DNA from: Lasiosphaeria ovina
Taxonomy: Eukaryota; Ascomycota; Sordariomycetes; Sordariales; Lasiosphaeriaceae
Reading direction: 5' to 3'
NCBI GenBank assembly: GCA_033439765.1
Contig: JAULSN010000004.1
Span: 1,870,001 to 1,934,000, forward strand
Length of the DNA stretch: 64,000 nucleotides
How positions within the stretch are numbered: the stretch's first letter is position 1; each line of letters opens with the position of its first letter. The translations under genes were made by a program, and so were the position numbers. Positions 46,885 through 60,028 of this stretch are shown here, piece after piece. The notes under the pieces were generated by a model. It saw nothing but the letters and a program-made list of their open reading frames with translations. It was not told the DNA's origin and made no database searches.

Positions 46885-48694
46885 ATGGCCACTTCGGATA
46901 GCAGCGTCGATGCCGATGCCGATGCCTTCCTCGCGCAGGCCCACCAGCGCCTGCGCCAGGCCGTCGCAGCCCGGGGCGACAGCACCGAGCCGGCGCCCGC
47001 CGTGCTAGCCAGGGCGCTGTCGGCGCTGCCCCGCGCCGGACAGCCCGAATTCCTCGAGGGCCGCGGCCCCAAGGCGGCGCTGAGCCACATCCTCGACACC
47101 ATCGTGCCGGCGCTCAACGGCCAGGCCCTCAGCGGCCGCTATCTGGGCTTCGTCACGGGCGGCATCCTGCCCGTGGCCGAGGCCGCCGACAACATCGTCA
47201 GCGCCCTCGACCAGAACCTCGGTGTGCACCTGCCCGCCCATTCGGCGGGCACCGCCGTCGAGCACGCCGCCCTCGGCATGCTGGTCGCCCTGCTGGACCT
47301 GGGCGATGACGCTGCCTGGCCCGGCCGCACCTTCACCACCGGCGCCACCGCCAGCAACATCCTGGGTCTGGCGTGCGGGCGCGAGGCCGTCATTGCAGCG
47401 CGCTTCAAGAGCGCTGCAGCAGCGGCCTCATCTACTATGCCTGCCCCCGCTCCCGTGACGGTGGCCGAGGCGGGGCTGCTGGCGGCGTGCCAGGCGGCGG
47501 GTGTGCGCGAGATCCAGGTGCTGACCAGCATGGCCCACTCGTCGCTGGTCAAGGCCGCCAGCGTGCTGGGACTCGGGCACGCGGCCGTCAAGGAGCTGCC
47601 GGCGAGCGCCGACGAGCCGTGGCGGTTGGACCTGGACGCCGTGGAGCGAGAGCTGGCGCGCGACCCGGCCGTCGCGAGCATCATCGCCGTGAGCGCCGGC
47701 GAGGTCAACACGGGCCGCTTCGCCACCAACGCCCTCGACATGCCCAAGCTGCGCAGCCTGGCCAACCGCTACGGCGCCTGGCTCCACGTCGACGGCGGTG
47801 CGTTGTTGCACAGTGTTCATTTCTTCTCCGAGTTCTCCTGGCTAACCACCTCCCACATGGGATCTCTTCTGTAGCCTTTGGCATCTTCGCCCGAGCTCTG
47901 CCGCAGACGGACGAGTTTTTGAGCCTCCGCGCCAACACGGCAGGCCTGGAGCTGGCCGACAGCATCACTGCAGACGGACACAAGCTGCTCAACGTGGTAT
48001 GTCACACGTCATCATCCTTCCCAGGCCAGCACTTGACGCTGGGCACTGGTTTCATCACTACCCTTCCTCGCCCCCCCCCCTATTAACCAAAATCTAGCCA
48101 TACGACGCGGGAATCTTCCTGTGCCGCGACGCGGCCATCCAGACGCAGGTCTTCAGCAACCCAAATGCCGCCTACCTTGCAACACCACCGCCGGCACCGA
48201 CCAACAAAACCGCAACCACAACCCCGACTACAACACCAATCCACAGCCCTCTGAACATGGGCCTCGAGAACTCGCGGCGCTTCCGCGCGCTGCCCGTGTA
48301 TGCGACGCTGCTGAGCGCCGGCCGCGCCGGCACGGCCGAGATGCTGGCGCGCATGGTGCGGCTGGCGCGCGCGGTGGCGGGCTTCGTGCGGGACTCGCCC
48401 GACTACGAGTGGCTGCCAGACCCAAACGCGCCGCTCGAGAGCACGCACATCATCGTCCTATTCCGGGCGCGCAACGCGGCGCTGAACGAGGTGCTCGTCG
48501 ACCGCGTCAACGCGACGCGCGCCCTCTTCGTCAGCGGCACGAGCTGGGCCGGCCGCAAGGCCGCGCGCATCGCCGTGTCGAGCTGGCGCGTCGACGTCGA
48601 CGCCGACTTTGCCGTCATCAAGCGCGTCCTGACTACCCTCGCGGCCGAAGCCAATGCCGCCGCGGCGGTAGGGGAGGCAGTATCAGCCTCGTAA
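46885..48694 (+). CDS. PLP-dependent group II amino-acid decarboxylase
   Basis: Fold type I PLP enzyme of the aromatic amino-acid/glutamate decarboxylase group. Exons 46885-47797, 47875-47996 and 48098-48694 give 543 aa. PLP-site features: FTTGATASNILGLACGREA (phosphate binding), LTSMAHSSLVKAA (the usual His stacking on PLP lies in AHSS), LHVDGGAFG (Asp pairing with the pyridine nitrogen) and K341 in ADGHKLLNVPYDAG as Schiff-base lysine. Intron 1 splits the LHVDGGA motif. The conserved lysine motif differs from the DPHKW of animal aromatic decarboxylases, so the substrate is uncertain. An ATG at 46657, in frame upstream, would add 76 residues rich in Arg and Ser. No cluster partner is nearby. 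The gene is GC-rich and has long Ala runs. Confidence 0.9.
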
Positions 48695-49364
48695 ATAAAA
48701 AAAATTATAACAATATAAAAAGGGGGAGACAGGGATCGAATAATAAGATAGACGTCTCGACCGAAGTCCCGTATATAATGAGAAAACCAATACCATTTCT
48801 GTAGCACATCCAGACTACCTTGCGGCATGACAAATGCCGAATGTACTTACTTACTCCGAGTCTCTTCCCACCGCATTAGCCTCAATAACAACGAGACATG
48901 CTCACTCGTAGCAGGTAGCCCCGGCTGCAAAACTATACCTATTGCATCCATAAACCACGACACTCTAATCTTACAACTGCCAAGACACTCCGTGCCCAAG
49001 ACAAGAAAGATACCCACCGAAGCGCAACAAAAAAGCTCGCAATATGGTATCTCTCTAGGGAATTATACTCTGATAAGGCAATCATGTCCATAAACCATCG
49101 CCTGCTGAAAGATTGGCCCCGAACGCCACATGAGTAGACATGACCGACCTCCTACCACCCCCTATCATAGCCCATAGTGTTGTCCCTCGAGACACAGGCA
49201 AAACCGATATCGTGGTACCAGAGCCTTTTTCCCCCAACTCGTTCCAGGGACAGAGTTTGTCGAATGTCGCAAGCTGTGACCATCCAGCAATAGGTGACCG
49301 ACAATATCCTACATCTACACACCGTCATACTTCTTCTTCTCGTTATGACCGCCAGGCAGCCTCA
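48695..49364. other. Convergent 3' spacer
   Basis: AT-rich; no gene seen between the decarboxylase and the disordered-protein gene. Confidence 0.5.
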
Positions 49365-51647
49365 TTAAAACACCGCCTGAGAACCAATCTGCGTAAATCC
49401 ATACGACATTACCGGAGCGTCAATCTGCAACTCGTCCAGGTCCATGTGAGAATCGAAGTTGGCAACGGGAAAGCGGCCCTCGGTATGAGAACGGGGCATC
49501 CCCGCTGGCCGCGTGGCATGGCTCATCTTTCTCTGATCAGACATGCGCTTCAGCATCTTATTGCCGTTATTGCTCAGTGTGTCAAGTCCATCACCCTCGT
49601 TAGGGCCATTACCGGCATTCGACACCTTGCTAACCCCAAGGCGTCTTGGTGCTGCCGCCTCAGCACGGGACATGATCGGTGAAATCACCATGCTGCTCGC
49701 CAGCTCGTCAGTGTCGTCATTCTCTTTCGCAAACCCAAAATTGATACCGGGGTATTGTAGACGGAGTTCCTTTTCCATAAGTTCGAGATCTCTCTTGGCT
49801 GGCGAGGGGTGCTTCTTCCGGTCCGCGCTATCAATAACTGGGATATATGAAAGAGTAAGGTGTGGCTTCAGCCGTTTGTTGCTCCCAGATTTTCTCTTCT
49901 TTTCCCATGAGTCACATTTCTGGACCAGCGCATCCTTGGATTCACTTGCAGGAGAAGCGTCAGACTCGGACGACGAACCATCCTGTGTAGCCATGCCCCG
50001 GGATCTCTTTGTTGGGCTCTCATTCAAAGGCTGGAATCGCCCATACTTGCTTCGAGGTGTTGACGAGGCAACAGGCGGCGAGGGGAGCATTGAGTCAATC
50101 TTGCTCTCGAATACCTTCTCCGTCTCAAAGGGATTGGCTGTCGAAGGAGCACCTGTGATAGAATCGTCTAGCGAGTTGGTCCGGAGCCGGTTCTCAAACT
50201 CAGTCACGGGTCGCTTGACCGTGGGAGCCTCCGAGAAGGGATCCTCAGATAGTTTGGGCTGCAAAAGAGACTCGCGGTTTTCAGGAAGATTGGTGCGCGG
50301 GACATGTTCGCCTACAGTTTTCTCGTCTTGGTCCTTGCCGAGGTTGGCGCTCTCTTTGAGACCGATTCTGACTGTCGGCACTGAAGATAGTTTCTCTGGT
50401 ATCGGAGACTGTGACCGGGGTTCAATGACGACATGAGCTTGCTTGCGATTGTCTTGTGTCCGTGTCCGTGGCTCCTTTGTATGGCTCTTAGAGTGGAGTC
50501 GATCTGCTAGAGCATTTGAAATCTTCTTGAACAGGTTCTGTTTTACAAGCCGAGACATCTTGGAACTGGTGCTGCTCGATGGGAGGCGTGCAGGCTGCGG
50601 CAGTGGCACAGGCTTCAGGGCCATTGTCTGAGCAAGCATCATGTCCAGTTTGTAGGCAATATGCTTCTCATCGGGCTTCTGGGAAATGTGCTTCTCATCG
50701 GGCATAGTCTTGGCATCCTGTGGCAAGTGACTATGGGCTTGACCGCCGTCTAGGCCACTAGACGGACTCTCTGGCCGGTCATTTGACTGACGGTCGGGTT
50801 GCTCGGATATTCTGGTTAGAGGCATCGAGGTCGATGACGATAGTCTCACCGGGTTCATTCTGAGGGGATTCATTGGAAGATGATTGAGTGCCACCGTTCT
50901 TGACTTGGGCAGAACTTTCGCCAGGCTGGCATTTTCGCGCTGCGACGACATTCGTCTCTGCTGAATGTCGCCCCGACGATTTCGTCTCGAAGATTTCCTA
51001 GGAATCGGCGGGGAGGATCTCTCGGGAACCTGGATTTGAGTAGCCTTCTGGAAGGATATGACACGGGCCTCTTCGCCTTCTCCTGGGACATTGCTTGAGT
51101 TACTCGCGGCTGCAATATTGAATGGGCGAGAGCTGATGCTGTGACTGCCTGCTGCAGAGCGAAGACTGTACCGAGCAGCTCGGCCGCCGGATAAAACCGT
51201 CGTATCGTCGAGCAGAGCGCTTGCCATCTCATCAATGCTGCGTTGGTGGCGTGCGGTAGAGCCTCGTGCGCGCAACTGGTTTGGCGGGTTGTATGAAACA
51301 ATTCGGATCGTGGGCTCCTCTTTGTGAGTGAGAGAAGACGAGGCTGGTGAGAAGACTAATCAGCACTGGTACATTTTGAGAGCAGGGGGGGTAGCGGCCA
51401 ATCCATTTCACGATCGTATTTCTCAATATGGACTGCGGAAGGACGTCTTGACTGGTGGGATCCACGTACCACTGCGGCCGGCTTGTGTTGGGAGGCTCAT
51501 TTCACTTCCAGATCGCCGAAGTGCAAAAGAAGACAGGATCGACTTCTTCTTGGTGTGGGTTACTGCGGTCAAAGACATGCTGACTTGCGAGCTGACGATC
51601 TCCTGATCGACGCGAGGGGGAGGAAGAAGAGGGTCCAACGAGGACAT
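49365..51647 (-). CDS. Uncharacterised disordered protein
   Basis: Two exons: 51470-51647 and 49365-51319, with a 150-nt intron (GTACGT to ACAAAG), giving 710 aa. I do not recognise a domain. The opening MSSLDPLLPPPRVDQEIVSS, the spliced block EEPTIRIVSYNPPNQLRARG, and HPSPAKRDLELMEKELRLQY look like conserved islands within long Ser/Pro/Arg-rich disordered sequence. Short internal repeats (PDEKHISQK, PDEKHIAYK) and many Ser-Pro and Arg-x-x-Ser sites suggest phosphorylation. Basic clusters (NKRLKPHL, KKRKSG) could be nuclear localisation signals. The C-terminus FTQIGSQAVF is unremarkable. Function unknown; possibly a nuclear regulator, which is a guess. The exon join is supported by the block IRIVSYNPP continuing across it in a conserved-looking way. 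Confidence 0.75.
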
Positions 51648-53965
51648 CCCAAGGCGGCAGCAAATCTAGACGGCGGGAAATCCGGGCTTTGTAGGGCGAG
51701 ACAGCCCTAAGAGGTGCACGGTGAGTCACCGAGATGACCTAGTCCTCTGCTGAAGCCGAGCCATGTTAGTAGTGATGTCGGGAGTGTGGTGGTGGCGAGG
51801 GCAATCGACATACCAGTCGGTTTCGTGACTTCCATGAGCCGATGTCGAGTTTCCGATGCAATCAAATCCGCGCCTACCCGACCCTTGCTTTTCAGGCAAG
51901 GTTGGTGGAAACCGTCGGGCAATAGGATATGCGACGATGTTTGCCTGTGTGTCAGGCTGTTCCCAAAGACCAGAAATCTCGCCAAAAAAGAAACAAGCAA
52001 AAAAACTTGCCGAACTTGCGACAAAATTCGCGTGTCCGACTAGGTAGATAGATTAGGCAGAGTGCCGAAGCTGAAGAGGGACCCAAGGTACAGTAGGTAA
52101 GGTAGTAAACTAGCACAGGCGGGGGGGGGGGGTTGCCGCCTGGGGACTGTCTACTTTGGTGCGCCCTAGAAGAAATTTGAGATAGAGAGGTAACTGACGA
52201 GGAAGGTGCAGGTAAGGGAACCGGACTTAGCGTGCACAAGGTAAGGTGCAGGGTAGGTGGGCTGCCTGCCTGCCTTAGGTTGACGAAGTTGACGAGGAAA
52301 GAGCGACCTGGAAGATAAGCAGGTGGTGCGGCCAGGCACTTGAGGTGAATGCGAAATTGATTGGATGAGGTCGGGTGGGATGGTGAATGACGAGGCCGTG
52401 GGTGGGAAGACACCCACCCGACTAAGGTTACCTATACCTAAGGTAGTCTCCCCGACTGCCAAATTTCAGGGCTGAGGAATGACGTGGCGGCATGGGCAAG
52501 CTCGTCCCTTATTGGCAGATGCTGGGAAAAGAAAGAGATTCAGATGGAATATATATCCAATTGGGCTTCCGCAGCGATACCTGCCCCCCAACCTTGAGGG
52601 ATCTTGCTCGCCCCGGCGACTAAAAAGATGGTTCAGCTTCATCAACTCTGGCTCACGTTCTTACTGCTACCTACTATTACCACTCAGCCAAACCACCAAA
52701 GGCAGAGACGTTCTTCAAAATCTTGGTTTGAAGCTCACAGAATTATGTAGCGAGGGCTACTGCCTAGTTCGAAGCCGGGTAACGGCAGCAACTGAGCAAG
52801 TCGGTCTTTTGTTTCAAGTTTATCCGAACAGAATACACCCGGCGTGGCTGTTCCCTGGAATACGGGTAAGGCTGTCTCGAATGTGCAAAAAGAAGTGCAA
52901 GTGTCATCCAGACGACATTGTGTGTGAATTGAGGCCAAGAGCATATCTGTTGGAGGATACACGAGGCAACCACCCTCACAGCTCTGACCATCAAGGATCA
53001 AACAAGACAATGATGAAGCCTCGACAAAATGTTATATTTTCGTTTTAGTTAACCGTGTGTCTTGATATCCCGAAGCTGTTGACTGCAGCTCTCTCGACAT
53101 CCACAGAGAAAGGCAGCGAGGGCCAGCTCTTATCAGGTACATATAGTGTTTGTGGAGTGATACCTTGTTAATACTTCGCTTTGAAACCAAGACACCAGAA
53201 TTTACAAGTCAGATACCAAATGATTAAACAGAATCGATTTTTTTCTAATAAAATGGCTGTAGTGACTTGATGTTGTTTGTAATGCCAAGAAGGGTTGACG
53301 TCGAGATGGGAAGGGGCGATTACCTCAGCAAGACCGCCAGTGCCAAGTGTTTCCGACATGGTTCCTTGCCAAGCCTGTTTTGGAAATCCTTACGCTTTGA
53401 TTGGCGAATTCGAGAGAGAGAAAAATAAAGGTGGGGCGGAACCCCTCGCTCGCTGGCATCTTGCCGAGGACAGTTCCCACTCGGCATCGGCATCTCTAGG
53501 TCCTGAAGCCCATCGCTTGAGAGTGTGTGTCCTGGCCCGCCTGCTCGCTTCCCAATTGAGCACTCCGGCGGCGATTTTTTCCTCTCATATAGCCCTAGAT
53601 TGACTGACTTTTCCTCCCGAGTGCTGCATTGCATAGGCGGGCCGGCGATTCCGTTCATCCATCCAGCAATTGACATTGAGAAAACTGTGGCGAGTTCGAA
53701 AACTGAAGTGTACATACATCTCCGCACCTACCTATACACCACGAGACGAAAAAGTCCGAGTCGCCGACATTTCACCTTTTCCCGACGCTCGACATCGAAC
53801 CGCCTCGGCTTCTTTTCTAGTGCGACCGGTGCTGTTGATTTATGTGCAGACGTTGCCCCCCCGAACTGGTTTCGCTGTGATTATAGTCGATTAAAGCCAG
53901 CCCTACTATACCGACGCCGCCCCGTTCTACTTTCCGCACACCGCCGCCCCCAGCCGCACGCAAAA
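51648..53965. other. 2.3 kb divergent region upstream of the ALA dehydratase gene
   Basis: No convincing gene. A run of 12 G lies at about 52120-52131. The longest frame (52479-53048, plus strand) has no recognisable motif. The last few hundred bases are the presumed promoter and leader of the dehydratase gene. Confidence 0.45.
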
Positions 53966-55181
<1,216 letters not shown>

Positions 55182-58100
55182 GCTCGGATTTGCGGATTGC
55201 GTGGCATTTGTCGGCGGTTTTTTTTTTTCCTTCGGGGGGCGGGCACATACAATTTTTTAAGGAAAGGGCAAAGACGAGCAAGCGAGCCGGGGGCCGGGCC
55301 GGACCGTACCAAGATCAGCTCAAGAGGGTAAAGAAAAAAAGCAACAGAATCACAACTCAGAAAAAAACTTAAGTATAATTGGAAAAAAATCAACACTGCG
55401 TTTCTGAGATGGACGGCGGCGAGGCCGTGCGCTGTGGCCCGTTTGTGAGGCTGCATGCATGCAATCCCGTGCATGCACACATGGATTCCTATTTTTATGC
55501 CAGGTCACATGTGTATTGCATATGTGTGTGGTTGTTTGTGTGTGACTGCGTTGTGTTGGACGCCTCCTCCCAATTCCTCGGGGAAGGGGAACGGGTGGCA
55601 CGTACGTCTCCAGACATGGATGACGTCGGCCGGCCGCGTCGTTTCAAGCCGGCGCAAATGTTAATTTGTCCTGCTCCGCGCGTCTCAATTGGCTGCGTCG
55701 GGTATTTTCTCTTGCGAACAGGCAATAGGTACCGTTTGGTGGAGGTGGATTGAGAGAGGTCGTCAGTGACGTCGGGGGCCGCGCCTCTTCCTCCCCTTTA
55801 CTCAACAGTCCTTGTGGAGAAGTAAAACACATCTTTTTTGCTGTGATGTGCTGTGCTGTGTTGGCAAAGTGCCTACTCGGACTGTAGCCAAAAGGCACAA
55901 TTATACGATCCGAGTAGAGGGCAGATCTATTCCCAATTAGTTAACTGTCCTTGCATTTCTCAAACAGTAGCAGAAGGAACAGCCGCATCGGAACTTGAAA
56001 GTGGCGTTGATAAACGAACCGGCCGACCCCCCACCAACTCCCGTCCTTGAGACACGGGAACTCAGCTGGCCTAACGCACCGGCAACCACCCGCCCACACA
56101 TGCTCTGCGGCGCCGCATCTTGGCAAATCAGGGCTTGGTTGGAACTTGGGGAAGGTTTTGGAGAGTTACCCCCATGTGGAGAAAGATCGAGATGCAAGGT
56201 CGCGAGGAGTCCAGGGCAAGTCAGCACGGTCTAGATGCTGGCCGGCCTCGGTTGGCTCGTCTGCTGCAGCGCAATGAGACGGGTCTCCGACGGGAAACTG
56301 TTACTGGAGAGGGAATATTGTCAGGCTTCTTTTCATGTTTTCTTCTTCTTTTCTACTTTTAATTCTCCTCGAAGCCTTCATAGTAGATATTGACCTAGTA
56401 GCCGGCTCATTCACCGGAAAATCAATTCGATGGGCCTTGAGATCAAAAGCCATGGACGGGTGTGTGCCTGCCAAGGTGGTGGTGTGTGTTGGATCGGAGA
56501 TGTGGATCGGTCGGTTCGCCAAGGAAGGCACGCTGCCGCATCTCGGCTATCGTTTCCCTCGCCCGCAGATTCGGAGAGATCCCTGTTTCTGGGACCCCAA
56601 CGCCCCCTGCAGATATCACTTCCCCCAACCTTCCAGCGAACGGACGTCGAAGGGAAGAAAAGGCAAATTGGGAGAAAGGAAAGAGCCGCACTCCTGCCGC
56701 ACTCGCTGCTTCATGTCTTGGCAACCCAAAACCAAAGAAGCATCGATCTGCGACTGCGAATGCGGCTTTGAATACGACGTGAGCGGCAACTCGATAAACC
56801 TGCTTGTTGGATGGTGCTGCCGTGTAAACATCCATCCATGGCCCCGAATTGAGAATGGGGTTGTCTCCATGTTGGCCTGGCGGCCGCCCAACGAAGGCCG
56901 CTCTGCTCTCGTTTCTCTCATCAATGCAGGTGCACCCGACCTTCGGCTACCTTGCCTGTCAGTCCTCAGATGTGCACAGTGCACAGCTCGCCAATTGCCA
57001 GGGCATTCATTCAAAACCGAACGGTGGCCATGCGTGCATGGACCGCTTACCTTACTTAGGACACTACTAGTCCTTTCCAAGTTCCCCTTGCGCCGCGGCT
57101 TGCTAATTTCAAGCACGCACGACCTGAGCTGACGAGCTGGGCTTTTACGCGTACGTGCGTTTCCGGCATCGAAGCCCTGCCTTGGAAGGGCTGATGATCA
57201 TTGATCATTGATCATGCCCACCCACAACGTCCAATCCCAGCCACTGACTGTAGCCTGCACGGCAAGTCTTGTTTGGAGGCGACGGAGCTTGGGGGCTTGG
57301 GAGGCTCTCCTCTTCCTATTCCTCGCCAATGCTGCCCTGGGGCGAACCTGGCCGGATACTTACCCACCCCATGCCCATGCCCATGGGTGGTCGGGCGGGC
57401 CAGGACGCGGTCTCGATCCAAGCCTGTGTGTGTTTCCAACAGGAGACCTGCAAAGTTGCAGGACTAGACTGGACAAGGAGTGGAGGGAAAGATGAAGGGA
57501 AAAAGGCCGCGCTACTGCACCTTGTTCTTTTCATCTCGTTTCTCTTACTCTCCTCCTTCTGGTTTTCTTTCTTTTCCTTTTCTTCTGCGTGGTGTTGCTT
57601 TGCTTATTCCTTCTCGTCACGGCATTCCACCACCCCTGGCTTTGCCTCGTCTCTTCTTCTATTATCCCCTCCTCCCCCACTCCCTTCACCCCCTCGCCAT
57701 CTGGTCTGGTCTGGACTGGTCTGGTGCTGGTGCTAGTCCGGTCTGGTTCAGTCGCCCCGCCGCCTCCCTAACTGCATCCATCCACCGAAAAGTCTGCGGC
57801 TCGAGGTTTCGGCTGCCACCGTCTGCCAGCCCGCCAGCCCACCCTCTGCTCGTATATCCTCCCCGTGTTGTCGTTCCCAGTCGGCGGGCTGCCGTGCTTG
57901 CCTTGACCTGGCCAGCCATCATCGCATCCGTCTTACTCTGTCGGCGAACTACGAGGGCCACCCAGCCTTTCTGGTCTACCGCTCCCAGGAAACCCGGGCC
58001 GCCCGCCAGGGAAGGATCTTACACATCCAAAACGGGTCTCCCGACTATACTGGCGGCCGCCGGTTTGTGAGTGCGAGTGCGAGTGCGAGTGTGCGTCTGC

Positions 58101-58267
58101 GTCTGCGTCTGCGTCTGCACGTGTCCCCCTGCGCCTCTCCCTAGGGAAAGCAGTCCCAGTCCCCGGGGGGGCTACTACGGTACCGTGCCCCGAGCATCCG
58201 CCGGCCGCTTGCTGGCTTTTCCCCCCGCCAGCCAGCCAGCCAGAGTCATATTCTTATATACCAGACG
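55182..58267. other. 3 kb region without a recognisable gene
   Basis: Several open frames of 60-265 codons exist on both strands, but none has domain-like content. A TGATCATT repeat with dyad symmetry lies at 57194-57215. CTGGT repeats at about 57703-57750 and CTGCGT repeats at 58090-58117 precede the acyltransferase, which probably has a long leader here. Confidence 0.45.
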
Positions 58268-60028
58268 ATGAACGGCCATGCTGGGTCAAACCACTCCCGA
58301 AACTTCGAGGAGAACATGGTCCTGTTGGAGGAAAAGTCGCTGTCCGATGTCGAGAGCGACGCCGGGAGGGCCGACATCGAGTCTCGCTTTTTGAGTCAGG
58401 CGGCGAAATGGTCCTCGCAGGCCCGGTCCCACGTCCTGGGCGGCCTCATGCGCGGGTCAACGGCATGGCGCGCCTCCCTGCTCCGCGCCGGCTTCTTCCT
58501 GATTCCCAGCTTCGTCCAGGCCCGCATCTCGCGCGATCACCGGAGGCTGTCGTCGTCGAGAGCGGCGGCGGCGGCGCCTGAGCGGCTGGGCCCGACGGCC
58601 TATCTCGACGGCATGCGCGGGCTCGCTGCCTTCTTCGTCTTCTTCTGCCACTACTTCTACACGTGTTTCCACATTGCTGGCGGCTGGGGCGACGACGGCG
58701 ACCGCTTCTGGTTTCTCAGGCTACCGTTTGTGCGCCTCGTCTACTCTGGCCCACCCATGGTGTGCGTCTTCTTCGTCATCTCGGGCTACGCCCTCAGCCT
58801 CAAGCCGCTCCGGCTAGCGAGGGCCCGCAGCTTTGCTACCTTTGCATCTACCATGTCGTCGTTCGTCTTCCGCCGCGGCCTACGCCTATTCCTACCCACG
58901 GCCATCTCGACGCTCATGATCGTGCTGCTTCTACGTCTAGGCCTATACGAGTGGACGCGTGACTTTGCCAACGACCCTACCTACCTACGCAACGTGCGCG
59001 AGCCGCACTACGGCCGCCTGCCCACGCTGCACGCCCAGCTCGAGGACTGGTTCTGGGCCGTCATCAACTTCGTCCACGTCTGGGACTGGGACCCCTTTGG
59101 CGGCTCTACAGGGCTCGACGTGCATCTGTGGACCATTCCCGTCGAGTTCCGCTGCTCCATGATGTTGTTCCTGACCCTCATCGGCACCGCCCGCCTGCGC
59201 ACCGCCATCCGCTTTCTCGTGCTTGCTATGATTATGACGTTTACTTACCGCAGCGCCCGCTGGGAGATGCTACTCTTCTTGAGCGGTATGGCCCTCGCCG
59301 AGATCGACATTATCCGCGACGCCCATGCCACCAGCGGCAGCAGCAGCAGCCCAACGTCAACGACGGCCTCGCTGCTCCCCCTGTTAGCGCCCGACAGCTC
59401 CCCGCCGACCCTACTAAACCTCCACGGCGGCGGCTCCACACCGGAATCGGCGGGAACAATAACGCCAACCGGCAAGAACAACAGTACCGCCATCACCACC
59501 ACCGGCGAAGCCAACCGCATGCTGTGGCTGGCCCTTAGCGCCGTGGGGCTGTACCTGATGTCACAGCCAGACATTGGCAGCGAGACGACGCCGGGCTTCG
59601 TAACGCTATGCAATCTGATCCCGGGGTGGTGGCCGCCGCACGACCGCTACCGGTACTGGCAGTCGGTGGGCGCCGTGCTGTTCGTCGGCGCCGTGGCCCG
59701 CGGCGTGCCCCGCCGCGACTGGCAGCAAGTCTTCTCGCACCCCGCCGCCCAGTACCTCGGCCGCATCAGCTACGCCGTGTACCTCGTCCACGGCCCCGTC
59801 ATGCACACGCTCGGCTACGCGTTCGAGCGAGCCGTCTGGACGCACATCACGGGCGTGCAGTCCGAGTTCGCCTATGTGGCCGGCTTCATGATTGCGTCCG
59901 TGTTTGTCATCTCCTCGGTCATTTCAGCGGCGGACCTCTTCTGGCGCGCCGTCGACGCGCCCGTGGTCAGGTTCTCCCGCTGGCTCGAGGCCCGCTGCTC
60001 TATGCCGCCCTCGGCGGCGTCGGATTAA
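58268..60028 (+). CDS. Acyltransferase 3 family membrane protein
   Basis: Single exon of 586 aa. The integral membrane acyltransferase-3 family moves acyl groups (often acetyl) from a donor onto sugars, lipids or other acceptors. The cytosolic N-terminus of about 110 residues is followed by YLDGMRGLAAFFVFFCHYF, the hallmark first helix with the catalytic His (H137 by count, approximate). Then comes PPMVCVFFVISGYALSLKPL, and about ten further hydrophobic segments ending with LGRISYAVYLVHGPVMHTLG, the family's C-terminal motif. A low-complexity Ser/Thr/Asn loop at about residues 360-415 lies between membrane segments. The start is the first ATG of a long open frame. Substrate unknown. Fungal relatives include polysaccharide O-acetyltransferases and secondary-metabolite acyltransferases. 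Confidence 0.88.
   Translation: MNGHAGSNHSRNFEENMVLLEEKSLSDVESDAGRADIESRFLSQAAKWSSQARSHVLGGLMRGSTAWRASLLRAGFFLIPSFVQARISRDHRRLSSSRAAAAAPERLGPTAYLDGMRGLAAFFVFFCHYFYTCFHIAGGWGDDGDRFWFLRLPFVRLVYSGPPMVCVFFVISGYALSLKPLRLARARSFATFASTMSSFVFRRGLRLFLPTAISTLMIVLLLRLGLYEWTRDFANDPTYLRNVREPHYGRLPTLHAQLEDWFWAVINFVHVWDWDPFGGSTGLDVHLWTIPVEFRCSMMLFLTLIGTARLRTAIRFLVLAMIMTFTYRSARWEMLLFLSGMALAEIDIIRDAHATSGSSSSPTSTTASLLPLLAPDSSPPTLLNLHGGGSTPESAGTITPTGKNNSTAITTTGEANRMLWLALSAVGLYLMSQPDIGSETTPGFVTLCNLIPGWWPPHDRYRYWQSVGAVLFVGAVARGVPRRDWQQVFSHPAAQYLGRISYAVYLVHGPVMHTLGYAFERAVWTHITGVQSEFAYVAGFMIASVFVISSVISAADLFWRAVDAPVVRFSRWLEARCSMPPSAASD

Noticed and set aside
39435..48694. Possible secondary-metabolite cluster (cupin, LaeA-like methyltransferase, decarboxylase)
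   Set aside because: There is no polyketide synthase, NRPS, terpene cyclase, P450 or pathway regulator, and the genes are spread over 9 kb with an F-box gene and a pseudogene between them.
52479..53048. 189-codon open frame on the plus strand
   Set aside because: No domain-like content; lies in a divergent promoter region.
56335..57132. 265-codon open frame on the plus strand
   Set aside because: Unordered composition, no recognisable motif, competing frames on both strands, and no splice or leader support.
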